From: Lactobacillales bacterium
GTDB lineage: Bacteria > Bacillota > Bacilli > Lactobacillales > Streptococcaceae
NCBI GenBank assembly: GCA_031261175.1
Contig: JAISJW010000009.1
Location: 46,490-110,489 of the forward strand
Direction of reading: 5' to 3'
DNA length: 64,000 nt
Of this stretch, positions 29,492-37,600 are shown in pieces (position 1 is the stretch's first letter; each line of letters begins with the position of its first letter). Under the pieces are notes generated by a model. The model had not been told where the DNA came from. It ran no database searches and worked only from the letters and a program-made list of their open reading frames with translations. A program made the translations under genes and the position numbers.

Positions 29492-29531
29492 AAACTAATA
29501 CTGTTAGTCTGTAAACTAATTATGTTAGTTT
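29492..29531 (-). promoter_or_regulatory. Tandem TetR operators
   Basis: AAACTAATACTGTTAGTCT (29492-29510) and AAACTAATTATGTTAGTTT (29513-29531) are two copies of one palindrome, 21 bp apart (two helical turns), 28-67 bp before the tetR start codon. Confidence 0.75.
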
Positions 29532-29730
29532 AAAGATAATATTAAGATTTATTATTTAACAAACTTCGATAATTCCTGTATAAATAGTTGCATTTTAACA
29601 ACTATTTTCCGATAAATATCGGTTTTATATTAATTTTATATATAAAAATCGCAAAAACGCAACTATTAAGAGCAAAAATATGGTTTAATATACCTAGCAC
29701 CAATTAAAATAAACCAAAAGGAAAAACACT

Positions 29731-30084
29731 ATGAAAAAATTTGCACTTGCAGCTGTTGCTGCTCTAACGTTACTATCAATTGCCGGTTGTGGCTCTTCTT
29801 CGAAAGACGCGAAAGGCGACGTTGAAGTTTACATCACTCGCTTGTCGGACAAACCGAACGACAAGGGCGCGCGTTTTACTTACAACTCGAAACAATACCC
29901 GACTCTTATCGACGGGCTTCGTTCTAAGTTTGACGTTAAAGAAAAAGATGGACAAATCGTTTCAATCAACGGTTACCACGTTTCTAAACACTGGAAAGTC
30001 GACGAATACGGCGGCAACATCAACGCCTCAATCGAAGACTTGATCATCGAACCGGGCGACAACTTCGTCATTTCACCTAGCTAA
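29731..30084 (+). CDS. Small lipoprotein with a DUF4430-like domain
   Basis: The signal peptide ends in a lipobox (LSIAGC, Cys near residue 20), so the protein is anchored to the outer face of the membrane. Residues 32-117 resemble DUF4430: a strand-rich start, YPTLIDGLRSKF, then DGQIVSINGYHV, HWKVDEYGGN and a final IEPGDNFVIS. Such domains occur in cobalamin-binding and surface proteins as a small beta-rich module. AAAGGA precedes the ATG and a strong terminator follows. It is an isolated plus-strand gene between two regulator genes. Confidence 0.65.
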   Translation: MKKFALAAVAALTLLSIAGCGSSSKDAKGDVEVYITRLSDKPNDKGARFTYNSKQYPTLIDGLRSKFDVKEKDGQIVSINGYHVSKHWKVDEYGGNINASIEDLIIEPGDNFVISPS

Positions 30085-30096
30085 ATCTTCTTTTTA

Positions 30097-30120
30097 GGGC
30101 AGCCTCGCGGCTGCTCTTTT
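30097..30120 (+). terminator. Terminator of the lipoprotein gene
   Basis: GGGCAGCC / GGCTGCTC with a short loop, followed by CTTTTTCG. Confidence 0.85.
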
Positions 30121-30132
30121 TCGTATTTGAAT

Positions 30133-30201
30133 TTTTGCGAGTGTAAACTCGAGAAAACGAACGCGAAACAGCTTAAAAAAGCAGAGTTTATACTCGCAAA
30201 A
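30133..30201. terminator. Long inverted repeat between convergent genes
   Basis: TTTTGCGAGTGTAAACTC (30133-30150) pairs with GAGTTTATACTCGCAAAA (30184-30201), one mismatch. It lies between the ends of the lipoprotein gene and the second TetR gene and could stop transcription from both sides. Confidence 0.6.
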
Positions 30202-30237
30202 TAAAAAACACCAACAAAAAGCTGATGTCTTGAAAAT

Positions 30238-30828
30238 TTATTTAGTATAAACAGGAATGAGCACTTGATCGACGAGATTCTCAATCCATTCGTCAGTAAG
30301 CGGCTTATGCATAACTATCGTCTGATAGCGGATGGTTTCAAACGGCAGAACCTTGACATCATCAGAAACTTCGTTAATCTCTTCGCCACGGTTGCGAGCT
30401 TGGTCGAGAATGCGGTCGATTAGATCGACATTGAGTTCACGCGTGCCATCGAACATTTTGGTTATTTTGTAATTCCCTTGCCCGATTTCCAAAATCATGG
30501 CAAGTGCGAATTGCTTACCCATAATTTCCGATGAATTCTTCAAATGCGTAAAAATTTTGATAAAATCTCCGCGCAACGACCCTGTATCAAGGCTTTCAGA
30601 ACTGGCTAAGCCCCCCTGAATCGCCATTGTTTTAGAACGCGCGGCATCAAACACCATATCAAACGGCGTGTCCCAACGACGATATAAAGACGGACGATTG
30701 CTCCCTGCTTCAACGGCAATTCGCGAAAACGTCACGGCTGCCATACCTTCTGAATTCAACACTCGAAGGGTCGCATCATAAATTGCATTTAATAATTCAT
30801 CTCCACGTTTGCGTGTTTGCGTCGCCAT
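30238..30828 (-). CDS. TetR-family transcriptional regulator
   Basis: The open frame extends upstream into rplL, but the true start is MATQTRKRG at 30828, which follows GGAGG at normal spacing and gives 196 residues. The helix-turn-helix is VTFSRIAVEAGSNRPSLYRRW (about 33-53; first 20 residues quoted without the last Trp are enough to recognise it) and the C-terminal domain resembles the TetR_C_11 group. It has its own promoter. The target is unknown; its neighbours are ribosomal genes and an unrelated lipoprotein, and it may control only itself. Confidence 0.82.
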   Translation of the reverse strand: MATQTRKRGDELLNAIYDATLRVLNSEGMAAVTFSRIAVEAGSNRPSLYRRWDTPFDMVFDAARSKTMAIQGGLASSESLDTGSLRGDFIKIFTHLKNSSEIMGKQFALAMILEIGQGNYKITKMFDGTRELNVDLIDRILDQARNRGEEINEVSDDVKVLPFETIRYQTIVMHKPLTDEWIENLVDQVLIPVYTK

Positions 30829-30861
30829 ATTTGTATCCTCCACTTGTTTATTATAAAGATT

Positions 30862-30890
30862 ATTATATATCAATAAGATACAATTTGCAA
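30862..30890 (-). promoter_or_regulatory. Promoter of the second TetR gene
   Basis: -35 TTGCAA (30890-30885), 17-bp spacer, -10 TATAAT (30867-30862). TTGTATC (30831-30837) and GATACAA (30877-30883) form a spaced inverted repeat around the -10 box that could serve as operator. Confidence 0.6.
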
Positions 30891-30910
30891 CTAAACCTAA
30901 AAGTATAAAA

Positions 30911-30955
30911 AAACAAGCCCGTGCGCGTAGCGCACAGGACTTGCCTAAAAGATTT
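30911..30955 (-). terminator. Terminator of rplJ-rplL, built on the GGCAAGT motif
   Basis: Minus strand: GGCAAGTCCTGTGCGC, loop TAC, then GCGCACGGGCTTG and a run of seven T. It starts directly at the rplL stop codon; the window-wide motif forms the base of the 5' arm. Confidence 0.8.
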
Positions 30956-31324
30956 TTATTTAACGTTAACGCCAGCGCCAGCTTCTTCAAGAGCAGCTTT
31001 AAGAGCATCAGCTTCGTCTTTAGAGATTCCTTCTTTGATAACAGATGGAGCGTTATCAACTAATTCTTTAGCTTCTTTAAGACCTAAGCCAGTAGCTTCG
31101 CGGACAGCTTTGATTGCAGCAACTTTTTTGTCGCCTGCTGAAGTTAATTCAACTGTGAATTCAGTTTGTTCAGCAGCTCCACCAGCAGCAGCTGGTCCAG
31201 CAACAGCAACAGCTGCAGCAGCAGTTACTTCAAATTTTTCTTCGATTGCTTTTACTAAGTCGTTTAGTTCTAAGATTGTTGCTGTTTCTAATTCAGCAAT
31301 AATGTTTTCAATGTTTAATGCCAT
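30956..31324 (-). CDS. rplL: 50S ribosomal protein L7/L12
   Basis: The 122-residue acidic stalk protein. N-terminal dimerisation helix ([19 protein letters not shown]), Ala-rich hinge ([15 protein letters not shown]) and the conserved C-terminal domain with [21 protein letters not shown] and a GVNVK end. It recruits translation factors to the ribosome. It follows rplJ after 81 bp, and a terminator closes the operon. Confidence 0.98.
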   Translation of the reverse strand: MALNIENIIAELETATILELNDLVKAIEEKFEVTAAAAVAVAGPAAAGGAAEQTEFTVELTSAGDKKVAAIKAVREATGLGLKEAKELVDNAPSVIKEGISKDEADALKAALEEAGAGVNVK

Positions 31325-31405
31325 GATTAAATTCTCCTTAAATTTTAAATTAATATGTAGTTTGGTTTGGGCTGACTTGCCCGGGTTTTTAAGCGGCTCG
31401 CGTAA

Positions 31406-31900
31406 TTACGCAGCAGCTTCTTGTTTCTCTGCAACTGCTTTGATAGCAACGGCAGTTTGACGAATCGGTGCTTGAAGAGTAGATAGTAGCATAGAAAGTA
31501 GACCGTCGCGGCTTGGCAATTTAGCAAGAGCGATGATGTCTTCAGTCGATGAAACTTTACCTTCGATTACCCCACCTTTGATTTCAAGTGCTTCAGCATC
31601 GAAACCTTCTAGGATCTTAGCAGGCGCTACAACGTCTTCGTTTGAGAAGGCGATGGCAGTCGGTCCAGTAAAGACTTCGTCTAAACCTTCAAGACCAGCT
31701 TTAGTAGCAGCACGTCCAAGAATTGAGTTTTTCGCTACAACGTAATCCACGCCAGCATCACGCAATTGTTTACGTAGGTTTGTGTCTTGTTCAACAGTAA
31801 GACCACGGTAATCTACGACAACGATTGAGGCAGCAGCTTCGAATTTTGCAGTGTAAACGTCAACTAGTTCGGCTTTTTTAGCAATGATTGTTTCACTCAT
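31406..31900 (-). CDS. rplJ: 50S ribosomal protein L10
   Basis: Start at [16 protein letters not shown] (31900), behind GAAAGGAG; the longer frame upstream runs through the leader RNA and is not coding. The 164-residue protein has [31 protein letters not shown] and the C-terminal helix that carries L7/L12 dimers. L10 with L12 binds its own leader in other bacteria and limits synthesis of the operon. Confidence 0.97.
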   Translation of the reverse strand: MSETIIAKKAELVDVYTAKFEAAASIVVVDYRGLTVEQDTNLRKQLRDAGVDYVVAKNSILGRAATKAGLEGLDEVFTGPTAIAFSNEDVVAPAKILEGFDAEALEIKGGVIEGKVSSTEDIIALAKLPSRDGLLSMLLSTLQAPIRQTAVAIKAVAEKQEAAA

Positions 31901-31904
31901 GTAT

Positions 31905-32050
31905 GTTTCTCCTTTCGTAAAGTTGGAGGAATTAAAAAAATCCTCACACCTATAGACGTAAGAGATTATTGGCAGTTTTGTATGCAAATAATTTCCTCGG
32001 TAGGACGTTTACGGCTCGGCGGCCCCCTACTGTCTTCGGCTGTTATCTTT
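31905..32050 (-). ncRNA. Ribosomal protein L10 leader
   Basis: Between the promoter and rplJ the minus strand contains CGAAGACAGTAGG...CCTACCGAGG, the paired core seen in Bacilli L10 leaders, then a hairpin and TTTTTTT (near 31935). It is the expected autoregulatory site for the L10(L12)4 complex. Confidence 0.75.
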
Positions 32051-32062
32051 GATAACTTAGTT

Positions 32063-32092
32063 ATTATACCTCATCGGGCAAGTCAGGTGCAA
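32063..32092 (-). promoter_or_regulatory. Promoter of rplJL
   Basis: -35 TTGCAC (32092-32087), 18-bp spacer containing ACTTGCC, -10 TATAAT (32068-32063). Confidence 0.7.
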
Positions 32093-32156
32093 ATAAAAAG
32101 GCTAAAATCTTAAATTCTTAGGTTATTTTTGCGAAATCGGGCAAGTCAAAATCCCT

Positions 32157-32227
32157 TACTGTTTTTTAAGGCCTTTTTTAGGGGTTTCGAGGGCTGAAAC
32201 CGCTAAAAAAGGGCTTAAAAAACAGTA
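32157..32227. repeat. Intergenic palindrome, intact copy of the IS110 target
   Basis: TACTGTTTTTTAAG (32157-32170) pairs with CTTAAAAAACAGTA (32214-32227) around the centre GTTTCGAGGGCTGAAAC. GGGCAAGTCAAAA lies 11 bp to the left. The same sequence, cut by IS110, is at 17178-17202 plus 18754-18801. Confidence 0.8.
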
Positions 32228-32282
32228 GACACTTTTAATCCCCGGAAAAATAAAGTATAATAGATGAAATTGGAGGGATTTG

Positions 32283-32501
32283 ATGAGTAATTACAATAAT
32301 AGAAACGCGGGATGTGCGGGTTGCATCTTGGGACCGATTATCGCAATATTTAGTTGTCCGTTAGGGCTGATTTATTTTCTACTTAGACGCGTCGGCGGTT
32401 CGGGCGATGGCAAGGGTTGCGCTGGGTGCATCCTAGCACCAATTATCGCCATTTTCAACATCCCTGTCGCTCTGTTCTATCTGATTTTCCGTCGCACTTA
32501 A
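32283..32501 (+). CDS. Small membrane protein with an internal duplication
   Basis: Seventy-two residues made of two copies of a unit that begins GCAGCIL.PIIAIF and ends with an aromatic membrane segment and Arg pair (YFLLRR, YLIFRR). The short linker is GGSGDGKG. The ATG follows GGAGG and a TATAAT box (near 32255) and terminator frame it, so it is a complete single-gene unit. I recognise no family. Repeated Cys-x-x-Cys next to the membrane could bind a metal or form disulfides. Confidence 0.65.
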   Translation: MSNYNNRNAGCAGCILGPIIAIFSCPLGLIYFLLRRVGGSGDGKGCAGCILAPIIAIFNIPVALFYLIFRRT

Positions 32502-32502
32502 A

Positions 32503-32532
32503 AAGGTGAGCCTCGTCATAAAGGCTCACCTT
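32503..32532. terminator. Bidirectional terminator between convergent genes
   Basis: AAGGTGAGCCT / AGGCTCACCTT with A-run before and TTTTTTT after; serves the small plus-strand gene and the WxL operon. Confidence 0.85.
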
Positions 32533-32535
32533 TTT

Positions 32536-34398
32536 TTATTGCAATCCGTTGACTAAGCTCCATGTGATTACGCCTGAGTAATTTCCGATCAACATATCGT
32601 TCGAAACTAACGGGTTGATGCCCGTCGTTGGCACAAATGTATTAGGGTCGGCACTCGACAAGACGTTGTAATTTGAGCTGTCGTTCAGTGCCACCACTTT
32701 CGAGCCGTTCACAAACACGAACGGCACCACGACATTCGGAACTGTCGCGCCAGTCGCTGCGTTCAAAACGTTGTGGCTCGAGACGCTCGCCTGCAGGGTC
32801 CACGTCGGAGTCGCGTTAACGTTGTCGCGAATGTCGATTTCGTAGCCTGTTGAAGACGTCCCTGTCGTCGTTACGTAATTGGGCACGTTCGTGAACAGGC
32901 CGTCGCCGTCCAAATCCTTGATGAAGCCGTAGTCATACGAACGCATCGCAGTCGTCACTGAGTTCCACGGCAGCAAATTCCCGGTCCCAAACGTACCGAT
33001 GTCGCCCGCCCACGAAAAGCTCGTCGGCAGCTGCATCATTTCAAAATCGGGCAATTGAATCCACGTCAAACGCTGTGAATTCGTTATCGCGGTCAAATCG
33101 CTCGAAGAAAAATTGCTCGCGTTGGTTCCGCTAACCGTCCAAGTCGCGGCAGCCGAATCGGCCAGCGTATAAATACCTTTCGCCTTTACCAGACTCGGAC
33201 TAGCCGCGTTATGCGTCGCATAAGTCCGTAAAATATCTGTCGACGTATTCATCACAACACTAGCCGGCGACATATTCGCCTGCAGTTTGTTAGCCGACGT
33301 AATCCAATCGACAAAAGCCGGATTGTTGAACGTAATCGTCGACCCTGCCCCCGGAATATAGGCGTACTGCCCACCGGTCGCGTAAGCCGAATCATTGAAC
33401 AGAAAATCCGTTCCCTGACTAACGTCGTAAACCCAGACCGCATTGCTTCCGACCGTCATATTAAATTTTCCGAAAACATCCCAGTCCTGCGAATTCCCAA
33501 ATTTACAATTAAAAATACTCGAAGGCGCTAAAGTTATCGTGCTAGTGCTGAAATCGAGCGCACTCGCTGGAGCTCCGTTCGCCGCAAAAGGTGAACCGAC
33601 ATTCCCGGCGTTCGTGCTCTGATATTGCAGAACCGCCCCGGTATCAAGCGCAAACGAGAAGTTCGAAACCGCCTGCCCATTCGCAAATAGATCCTGCGTT
33701 GTCTTGACGTTGACCGTCGCATTTTGACCAATCTCAACCGCGTTGTTATTCGCCGCACTCGCCTGTCGCCACTGTACGACCGGACTTGAATCCCCTGTCT
33801 TCGTGATCACAACTGTCGCATTCGCGAGAACTGAAAGACTACCAATCTCGGCAAGTGGCCCGCTGGACGCTCCCGGACTCTGAATATTAACCGCGCCCGC
33901 AAGTTCTAGCTTACCATTATAATTATAAGCTAGTTTACCGTAAGTTCCGCCGTAAAAATTAAAGTTTTCAAGGTGGATTGTCGTGTTCGGCATACCTTGT
34001 GCGACCTTAACAATTCCGTAAGTGTCGTTTGCCCCATCGACATTTTGATTCAAAGTCGAAGGCGATCCCACGCTGATATTATTGAAAGAAATCGTTATAT
34101 TATTCGCATTACATTGGAGCTGGCTATTCCCACTATTGTTTTTATAATTATAGTGATACAAGCCCTGCCCATCAAAAGTAATGTTTTTTGAAATCGCAGG
34201 TGGCGCCGTCGTTACATCGATATCGCTATCAAAATAAATAGTATTAGCCGTGTCCGACCCGTTATTAATCGTCGTAATCGCCGTGTTCAAAGTCGCAAGC
34301 GAGCTGACGTGAATCGTCTGCGCCTCAGCATCACTTGCACCGATATAAAGAAAAGATAGCACGAAGGCTATCAAAATCAAAGGATTTTTCGCTTTCAT
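32536..34398 (-). CDS. Large WxL-domain adhesin-like surface protein
   Basis: Signal peptide (about 1-26, ending ASDAEA), then a strand-rich Asn/Thr-rich region (about 30-360) with repeated short hydrophobic turns, like the pectate-lyase-like beta-helix of many WxL adhesins. The C-terminal WxL domain has TPTWTLQAS (about 525) and the distal YSGVITWSLVNG at the end. It is the last and largest gene of a four-gene cell-surface operon with a WxL-interacting protein. Likely a surface adhesin or polysaccharide-binding protein. Confidence 0.8.
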   Translation of the reverse strand: MKAKNPLILIAFVLSFLYIGASDAEAQTIHVSSLATLNTAITTINNGSDTANTIYFDSDIDVTTAPPAISKNITFDGQGLYHYNYKNNSGNSQLQCNANNITISFNNISVGSPSTLNQNVDGANDTYGIVKVAQGMPNTTIHLENFNFYGGTYGKLAYNYNGKLELAGAVNIQSPGASSGPLAEIGSLSVLANATVVITKTGDSSPVVQWRQASAANNNAVEIGQNATVNVKTTQDLFANGQAVSNFSFALDTGAVLQYQSTNAGNVGSPFAANGAPASALDFSTSTITLAPSSIFNCKFGNSQDWDVFGKFNMTVGSNAVWVYDVSQGTDFLFNDSAYATGGQYAYIPGAGSTITFNNPAFVDWITSANKLQANMSPASVVMNTSTDILRTYATHNAASPSLVKAKGIYTLADSAAATWTVSGTNASNFSSSDLTAITNSQRLTWIQLPDFEMMQLPTSFSWAGDIGTFGTGNLLPWNSVTTAMRSYDYGFIKDLDGDGLFTNVPNYVTTTGTSSTGYEIDIRDNVNATPTWTLQASVSSHNVLNAATGATVPNVVVPFVFVNGSKVVALNDSSNYNVLSSADPNTFVPTTGINPLVSNDMLIGNYSGVITWSLVNGLQ

Positions 34399-34419
34399 AC
34401 TATCACCTCTTTTCCTATG

Positions 34420-35424
34420 TTACTTGCGTTTCAACAGCACAACGACCGCCGTCGCTAGAACGAAGACCAAAATCCCAACCGCCGCAATCGCGACAATCAC
34501 TAAAGGATTAGTTTTCTTCTTCAAATTGAAGCTGCTCGCTTTGCGCGCTTCTTTAATTTCTTTGTTTGTTACCTTGAAATCCTCATCGAATTTCCATTCG
34601 TTATCCGCATTCTTGATCGTAATCGCGAGGTTGTAATTGCCCGCTTTCAGGTCGTCGTTCGGATAACGCAGGTTGATATTGAAGTTCGTATTCGGGGCAA
34701 TTCCGTGGTTCTCCGTCGAATCGCTCTTCACGACCTTCCCAGTTTTCACGTCCTTAAGCTCATAAGCGAAAGTCGCTTTGCTGATGTTGGTCGCCGTCGG
34801 ATTCTGAATGTTCGCTACAATCGTAACTAAATTCGCCACGCTCTGAACGTCGATTTTCTTAAAGACCAAATCCGGCTTGACCTCTTTGTCGTTCTCGCGA
34901 ATCGTCACGCCGTACACATATGAATACTGGTTCGTGTAACCGCTCTTGTTCGTGTTCGCCGCATCAAGCTCCTTGATCACGTAAATCCCGCCAATCACCA
35001 GCCCGTCAAATTCCTTATCGGGCAATTTAAGATCAACGCTGATAATTTTCGTTTCACCCGCGTTCAAAGTAACTTTGCTCTCTTTTATAGAAGCAATCTT
35101 CTCAAATGCCACCCTCAAACTCGAATCCGTCTTCACGTCATGGCGCGAATAATCGATAATTCCATTGTCATTCGTCGTCGCATTATTTAAGCTCACATCA
35201 AACGTCGCCGTCGTGTCACTCGTGTTTTGAACCGAAACTTTAAGTTCCGTCTGTTTTCCCGCCGAAATCAAAAGATCAAAATAAGATTTGCTCGCGTCCG
35301 CCTGATACTCGTTCTTCAACATCTGAACGCTGAATCCGATGCCGTTGTCGTCGGCACTTGCCTGCACTGCGAGCCCCAATAGGGCAAGTAAAAACGCCCC
35401 CGTAATCAATAATCGTTTTCTCAT
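34420..35424 (-). CDS. WxL-interacting protein (DUF916-DUF3324)
   Basis: Signal peptide (about 1-24), DUF916 domain (about 28-150; GIGFSVQMLKNEYQ and YFDLLISAGKQTELKVSVQN), DUF3324 domain (about 160-290) and one C-terminal membrane helix (about 307-330) ending in RK. Proteins of this family bind both peptidoglycan and WxL-domain partners, keeping complexes at the surface. The gene lies between two WxL genes, the standard arrangement. GGAGG precedes the ATG. Confidence 0.92.
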   Translation of the reverse strand: MRKRLLITGAFLLALLGLAVQASADDNGIGFSVQMLKNEYQADASKSYFDLLISAGKQTELKVSVQNTSDTTATFDVSLNNATTNDNGIIDYSRHDVKTDSSLRVAFEKIASIKESKVTLNAGETKIISVDLKLPDKEFDGLVIGGIYVIKELDAANTNKSGYTNQYSYVYGVTIRENDKEVKPDLVFKKIDVQSVANLVTIVANIQNPTATNISKATFAYELKDVKTGKVVKSDSTENHGIAPNTNFNINLRYPNDDLKAGNYNLAITIKNADNEWKFDEDFKVTNKEIKEARKASSFNLKKKTNPLVIVAIAAVGILVFVLATAVVVLLKRK

Positions 35425-35446
35425 CTTGACCTCCTCAAATCAAAAT

Positions 35447-36022
35447 TTATCCTACTGCTGATACAAATGTGTAAATCAGCGAGCCTGTGTAATCGCCCGC
35501 TTCTGCTGCGTTTCCGGTGAATTGGAGAAGTGCAGTTGGCGTGCCAGTTGTATTGTCGCCGTACGCATCTTCGTTGACGCTTGTTGTTGCCGCATTGTCC
35601 GCGCTACCTTGGAAAATAATTCCTCCTATTTGATAAACAGATGCATTAGCGCTACCTGTCAAAGTCGCATTGGTGTTGGCTTTAGTTCCGCCAGTCACGT
35701 CAAAACTTACTAAGAAATCAGTCACTGGAAGCGTTTGGCTGCTCGCATTAGTCAACGCGCTTGCCGTAAGTTGCACGGTCCAACCCGAGCCACTTGCCGA
35801 AAGGTCGCGCACCCCAAGGGCTACGTCGCCGGTCGCTGTCGCTTCTTGCGCGCCAGTCAGGATTGCGTTCGTTCCGAAAGCGAAGTTCGGTGCGCTTGTG
35901 ATTGTCACTGGCGATCCTGTGATCGTGATGCTCGAATTAGATTGGGTGTCGGCAATTGCTAGCGCGGGCGAAATTGCCGCTACTGCAAAACCGACTGTGA
36001 TGAATGGTAATAATTTTTTCAT
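35447..36022 (-). CDS. Small WxL-domain protein
   Basis: A 191-residue secreted protein: signal peptide to about 24, then a single WxL domain. GVRDLSASGSGWTVQLTAS is the proximal motif (W-x-x) with the preceding V.D.R-like strand, and YTGSLIYTFVSAVG ends the protein where the distal motif belongs, although Tyr-Thr-Phe replaces the usual Trp-Thr-Leu. Small WxL proteins coat the cell surface together with DUF916 partners. AGGAGGG precedes the start. Confidence 0.82.
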   Translation of the reverse strand: MKKLLPFITVGFAVAAISPALAIADTQSNSSITITGSPVTITSAPNFAFGTNAILTGAQEATATGDVALGVRDLSASGSGWTVQLTASALTNASSQTLPVTDFLVSFDVTGGTKANTNATLTGSANASVYQIGGIIFQGSADNAATTSVNEDAYGDNTTGTPTALLQFTGNAAEAGDYTGSLIYTFVSAVG

Positions 36023-36078
36023 GGCTTGTGCCCTCCTAAATTATATAAGAAAAAAGTTGTAATGTATATGTTTTGTGG

Positions 36079-36855
36079 TTATTTTAGTTCCCAGTGCGTC
36101 GTGAGCGAGTAATTCGCGTTCGGCAGCAAGTCATTGCACAGAAGCAGAACAATGCCGCCCGGCTCAAAAGTCACGATGTAATCCGCCGTCGATTCGCCCT
36201 CCGCGACTTCGAGGATGCTTTCCCAATCCTCGCTGTCAGCGACCGAGGAATAATTGCTTTGGGCAAGTGGCGTGACCGCCGTCTTCGCTCCCGTCGTGTG
36301 GTCGATTCGTTGGATTTGCGTTAAGTTTATGTCGATTTTGTAATCGGACAAATGGCAAACCTGCCCGTTATCACCCGTTACCGGGTCGGCTTTAAGGGCC
36401 AACGTCCACTGTTTGACCGGCTTGTCTGCCTGGTCACTGATGGTTATTGAAATCGGACTTTCGTTTTGCATCGTATGGCCTAGTGCCGACATATCGTGAA
36501 TACCGAAGTCGAGATCCGCACCTGTTATTGATGTTATCTCCGGCCCTTCAACTAGGCTGATGCTGCTTTGGGTCGTCAGCGCGTAGGCTGAAATCGGGAT
36601 TAAAAGCAACAGCGCCGCCCCCGTGAGGAGCATCGCGATTTTTTTTCTTAAGAGAAAAAAGATGCACCCGATGACGAGCAGGGCTCCGAGGATTAATGCT
36701 AAGATGGTCAGGTGCTCGCCGAAACTTGCCAACACTGCCGCTGTCTTATTTTCCTGGAGCGAAAATTTGGTCGTCGAGGTGACTTCCGCGCTTGCTTTTA
36801 GAGGGGTTAAAAAAAGGCCTGCTAAAAACATTGAAATGAATTTCTTTGATTTCAC
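36079..36855 (-). CDS. WxL-like protein with internal membrane segments
   Basis: First gene of the WxL operon, started by GTG (36855) nine bases after GGGGAG. Signal-like segment (about 7-24) and two further hydrophobic stretches (about 47-68 and 73-92) precede a WxL-like domain with VKQWTLALKAD (about 150) and the final YSLTTHWELK. Most WxL proteins have no membrane helices, so this may be a membrane-tethered member that organises the complex. The promoter overlaps a cre box, so glucose repression through CcpA is expected. Confidence 0.72.
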   Translation of the reverse strand: MKSKKFISMFLAGLFLTPLKASAEVTSTTKFSLQENKTAAVLASFGEHLTILALILGALLVIGCIFFLLRKKIAMLLTGAALLLLIPISAYALTTQSSISLVEGPEITSITGADLDFGIHDMSALGHTMQNESPISITISDQADKPVKQWTLALKADPVTGDNGQVCHLSDYKIDINLTQIQRIDHTTGAKTAVTPLAQSNYSSVADSEDWESILEVAEGESTADYIVTFEPGGIVLLLCNDLLPNANYSLTTHWELK

Positions 36856-36870
36856 GGCACATCACTCCCC

Positions 36871-36900
36871 ACTATAACCTTACTATAACTTAATTGTAAA
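36871..36900 (-). promoter_or_regulatory. Promoter of the WxL operon
   Basis: -35 TTTACA (36900-36895), 18-bp spacer, -10 TATAGT (36876-36871). Confidence 0.6.
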
Positions 36901-36908
36901 CGTTTTCT
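36895..36908 (-). promoter_or_regulatory. Catabolite-responsive element (cre) over the -35 box
   Basis: TGTAAACGTTTTCT fits the CcpA consensus TGWAARCGYTWNCW at every position. It covers the -35 box of the WxL operon, the position of repression. Confidence 0.7.
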
Positions 36909-36952
36909 TGGAAACGGTCAAAAAATTACTATTAATTCTTAAGCATTTCGAG

Positions 36953-37027
36953 CCTAATCGCTTTTAGTGCGTTTTCGGGACAATTCGCGACCCGAAATGC
37001 GACAAAAACGCCCTAAAAATGATTAGG
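36953..37027. repeat. Intergenic palindrome (TTTCGAGG family)
   Basis: CCTAATCGCTTTTAG and CTAAAAATGATTAGG form the outer arms; the inner part is CGGGACAATTCGCGACCCGAAAT. GGGCAAGTAAAA follows 9 bp to the right. Closest relative is 56202-56275. Confidence 0.7.
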
Positions 37028-37067
37028 GAAATCCGGGCAAGTAAAACGACCACCTAACGGTGATCGT

Positions 37068-37127
37068 ACAGACTGTAGACAAACCGCTAAATTCCAATCG
37101 GAATTTAGCGGTTTGTCTACAGTCTGT
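37068..37127. repeat. Perfect 28-bp inverted repeat
   Basis: 37068-37095 and 37100-37127 are exact complements around a 4-base loop (AATC). With T-rich sequence on both sides it could be a terminator for the truncated DUF1016 gene; it is unrelated to the other palindromes. Confidence 0.75.
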
Positions 37128-37228
37128 CTTAAAATTCATAATCGCACCTAGTCAGAAAATTTAGCTAGTAACCTAATTTAATTATATTATAGATGTAAAG
37201 TTTTAACAAGAATTTATACAACAAAACA

Positions 37229-37567
37229 CTAGTCTTCAAGCAACTTTAATAATTCGGCACACACCGTGTGCCGAATTGGATTTTTAGAATATACACTATA
37301 AAATTGCCGCATATTTTTCAAAATTCTAACAGAATACCCTCTTCCGAATTTTCTGGTCAGATGTTCCGATAATTTCTCGATTAATTTTTCACCATAACCT
37401 CCTCTTTCTTCTCCTTTCTGTTCGACTTCGACGATGCGGCGACCGATTTCGTAGTAGGTTACGACCATTGTTGAGTTGACCGTTTTGACTAAATGACCTC
37501 GCGCATCATTGATTAACGAAACGACATTTTCGAAAAATTCCTTTTCGTTTGATTTGATTTCTTGCAT
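37229..37567 (-). pseudogene. Truncated DUF1016 (YhcG-type) nuclease, N-terminal domain only
   Basis: The 112 residues match the N-terminal DUF1016 domain: a helix, VNSTMVVTYYEIGRRIVE, GYGEKLIEKLSEHLTRKFG and YSVRILKNMRQFY. Full proteins are about 340 residues and end in a PD-(D/E)XK nuclease domain, which is missing. The reading frame breaks inside a perfect 12-bp palindrome (37251-37277), after which only AELLKLLED-like residues remain. The ribosome binding site (AAAGGAGG) and the upstream region, shared with the DUF559 gene, are intact. Probably a remnant, though a functional short form cannot be excluded. Confidence 0.7.
37251..37277. repeat. Palindrome at the break point of the DUF1016 gene
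   Basis: AATTCGGCACAC and GTGTGCCGAATT with a 3-base loop lie within the last codons of the truncated gene. Confidence 0.7.
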
Positions 37568-37600
37568 AATTGTATTCCTCCTTTAATTTTTTATGCCTAT

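Noticed and set aside
30829-31059. Extra 77 N-terminal residues for the second TetR gene
   Set aside because: They would overlap rplL and its terminator; the ATG at 30828 has GGAGG and begins a normal TetR protein.
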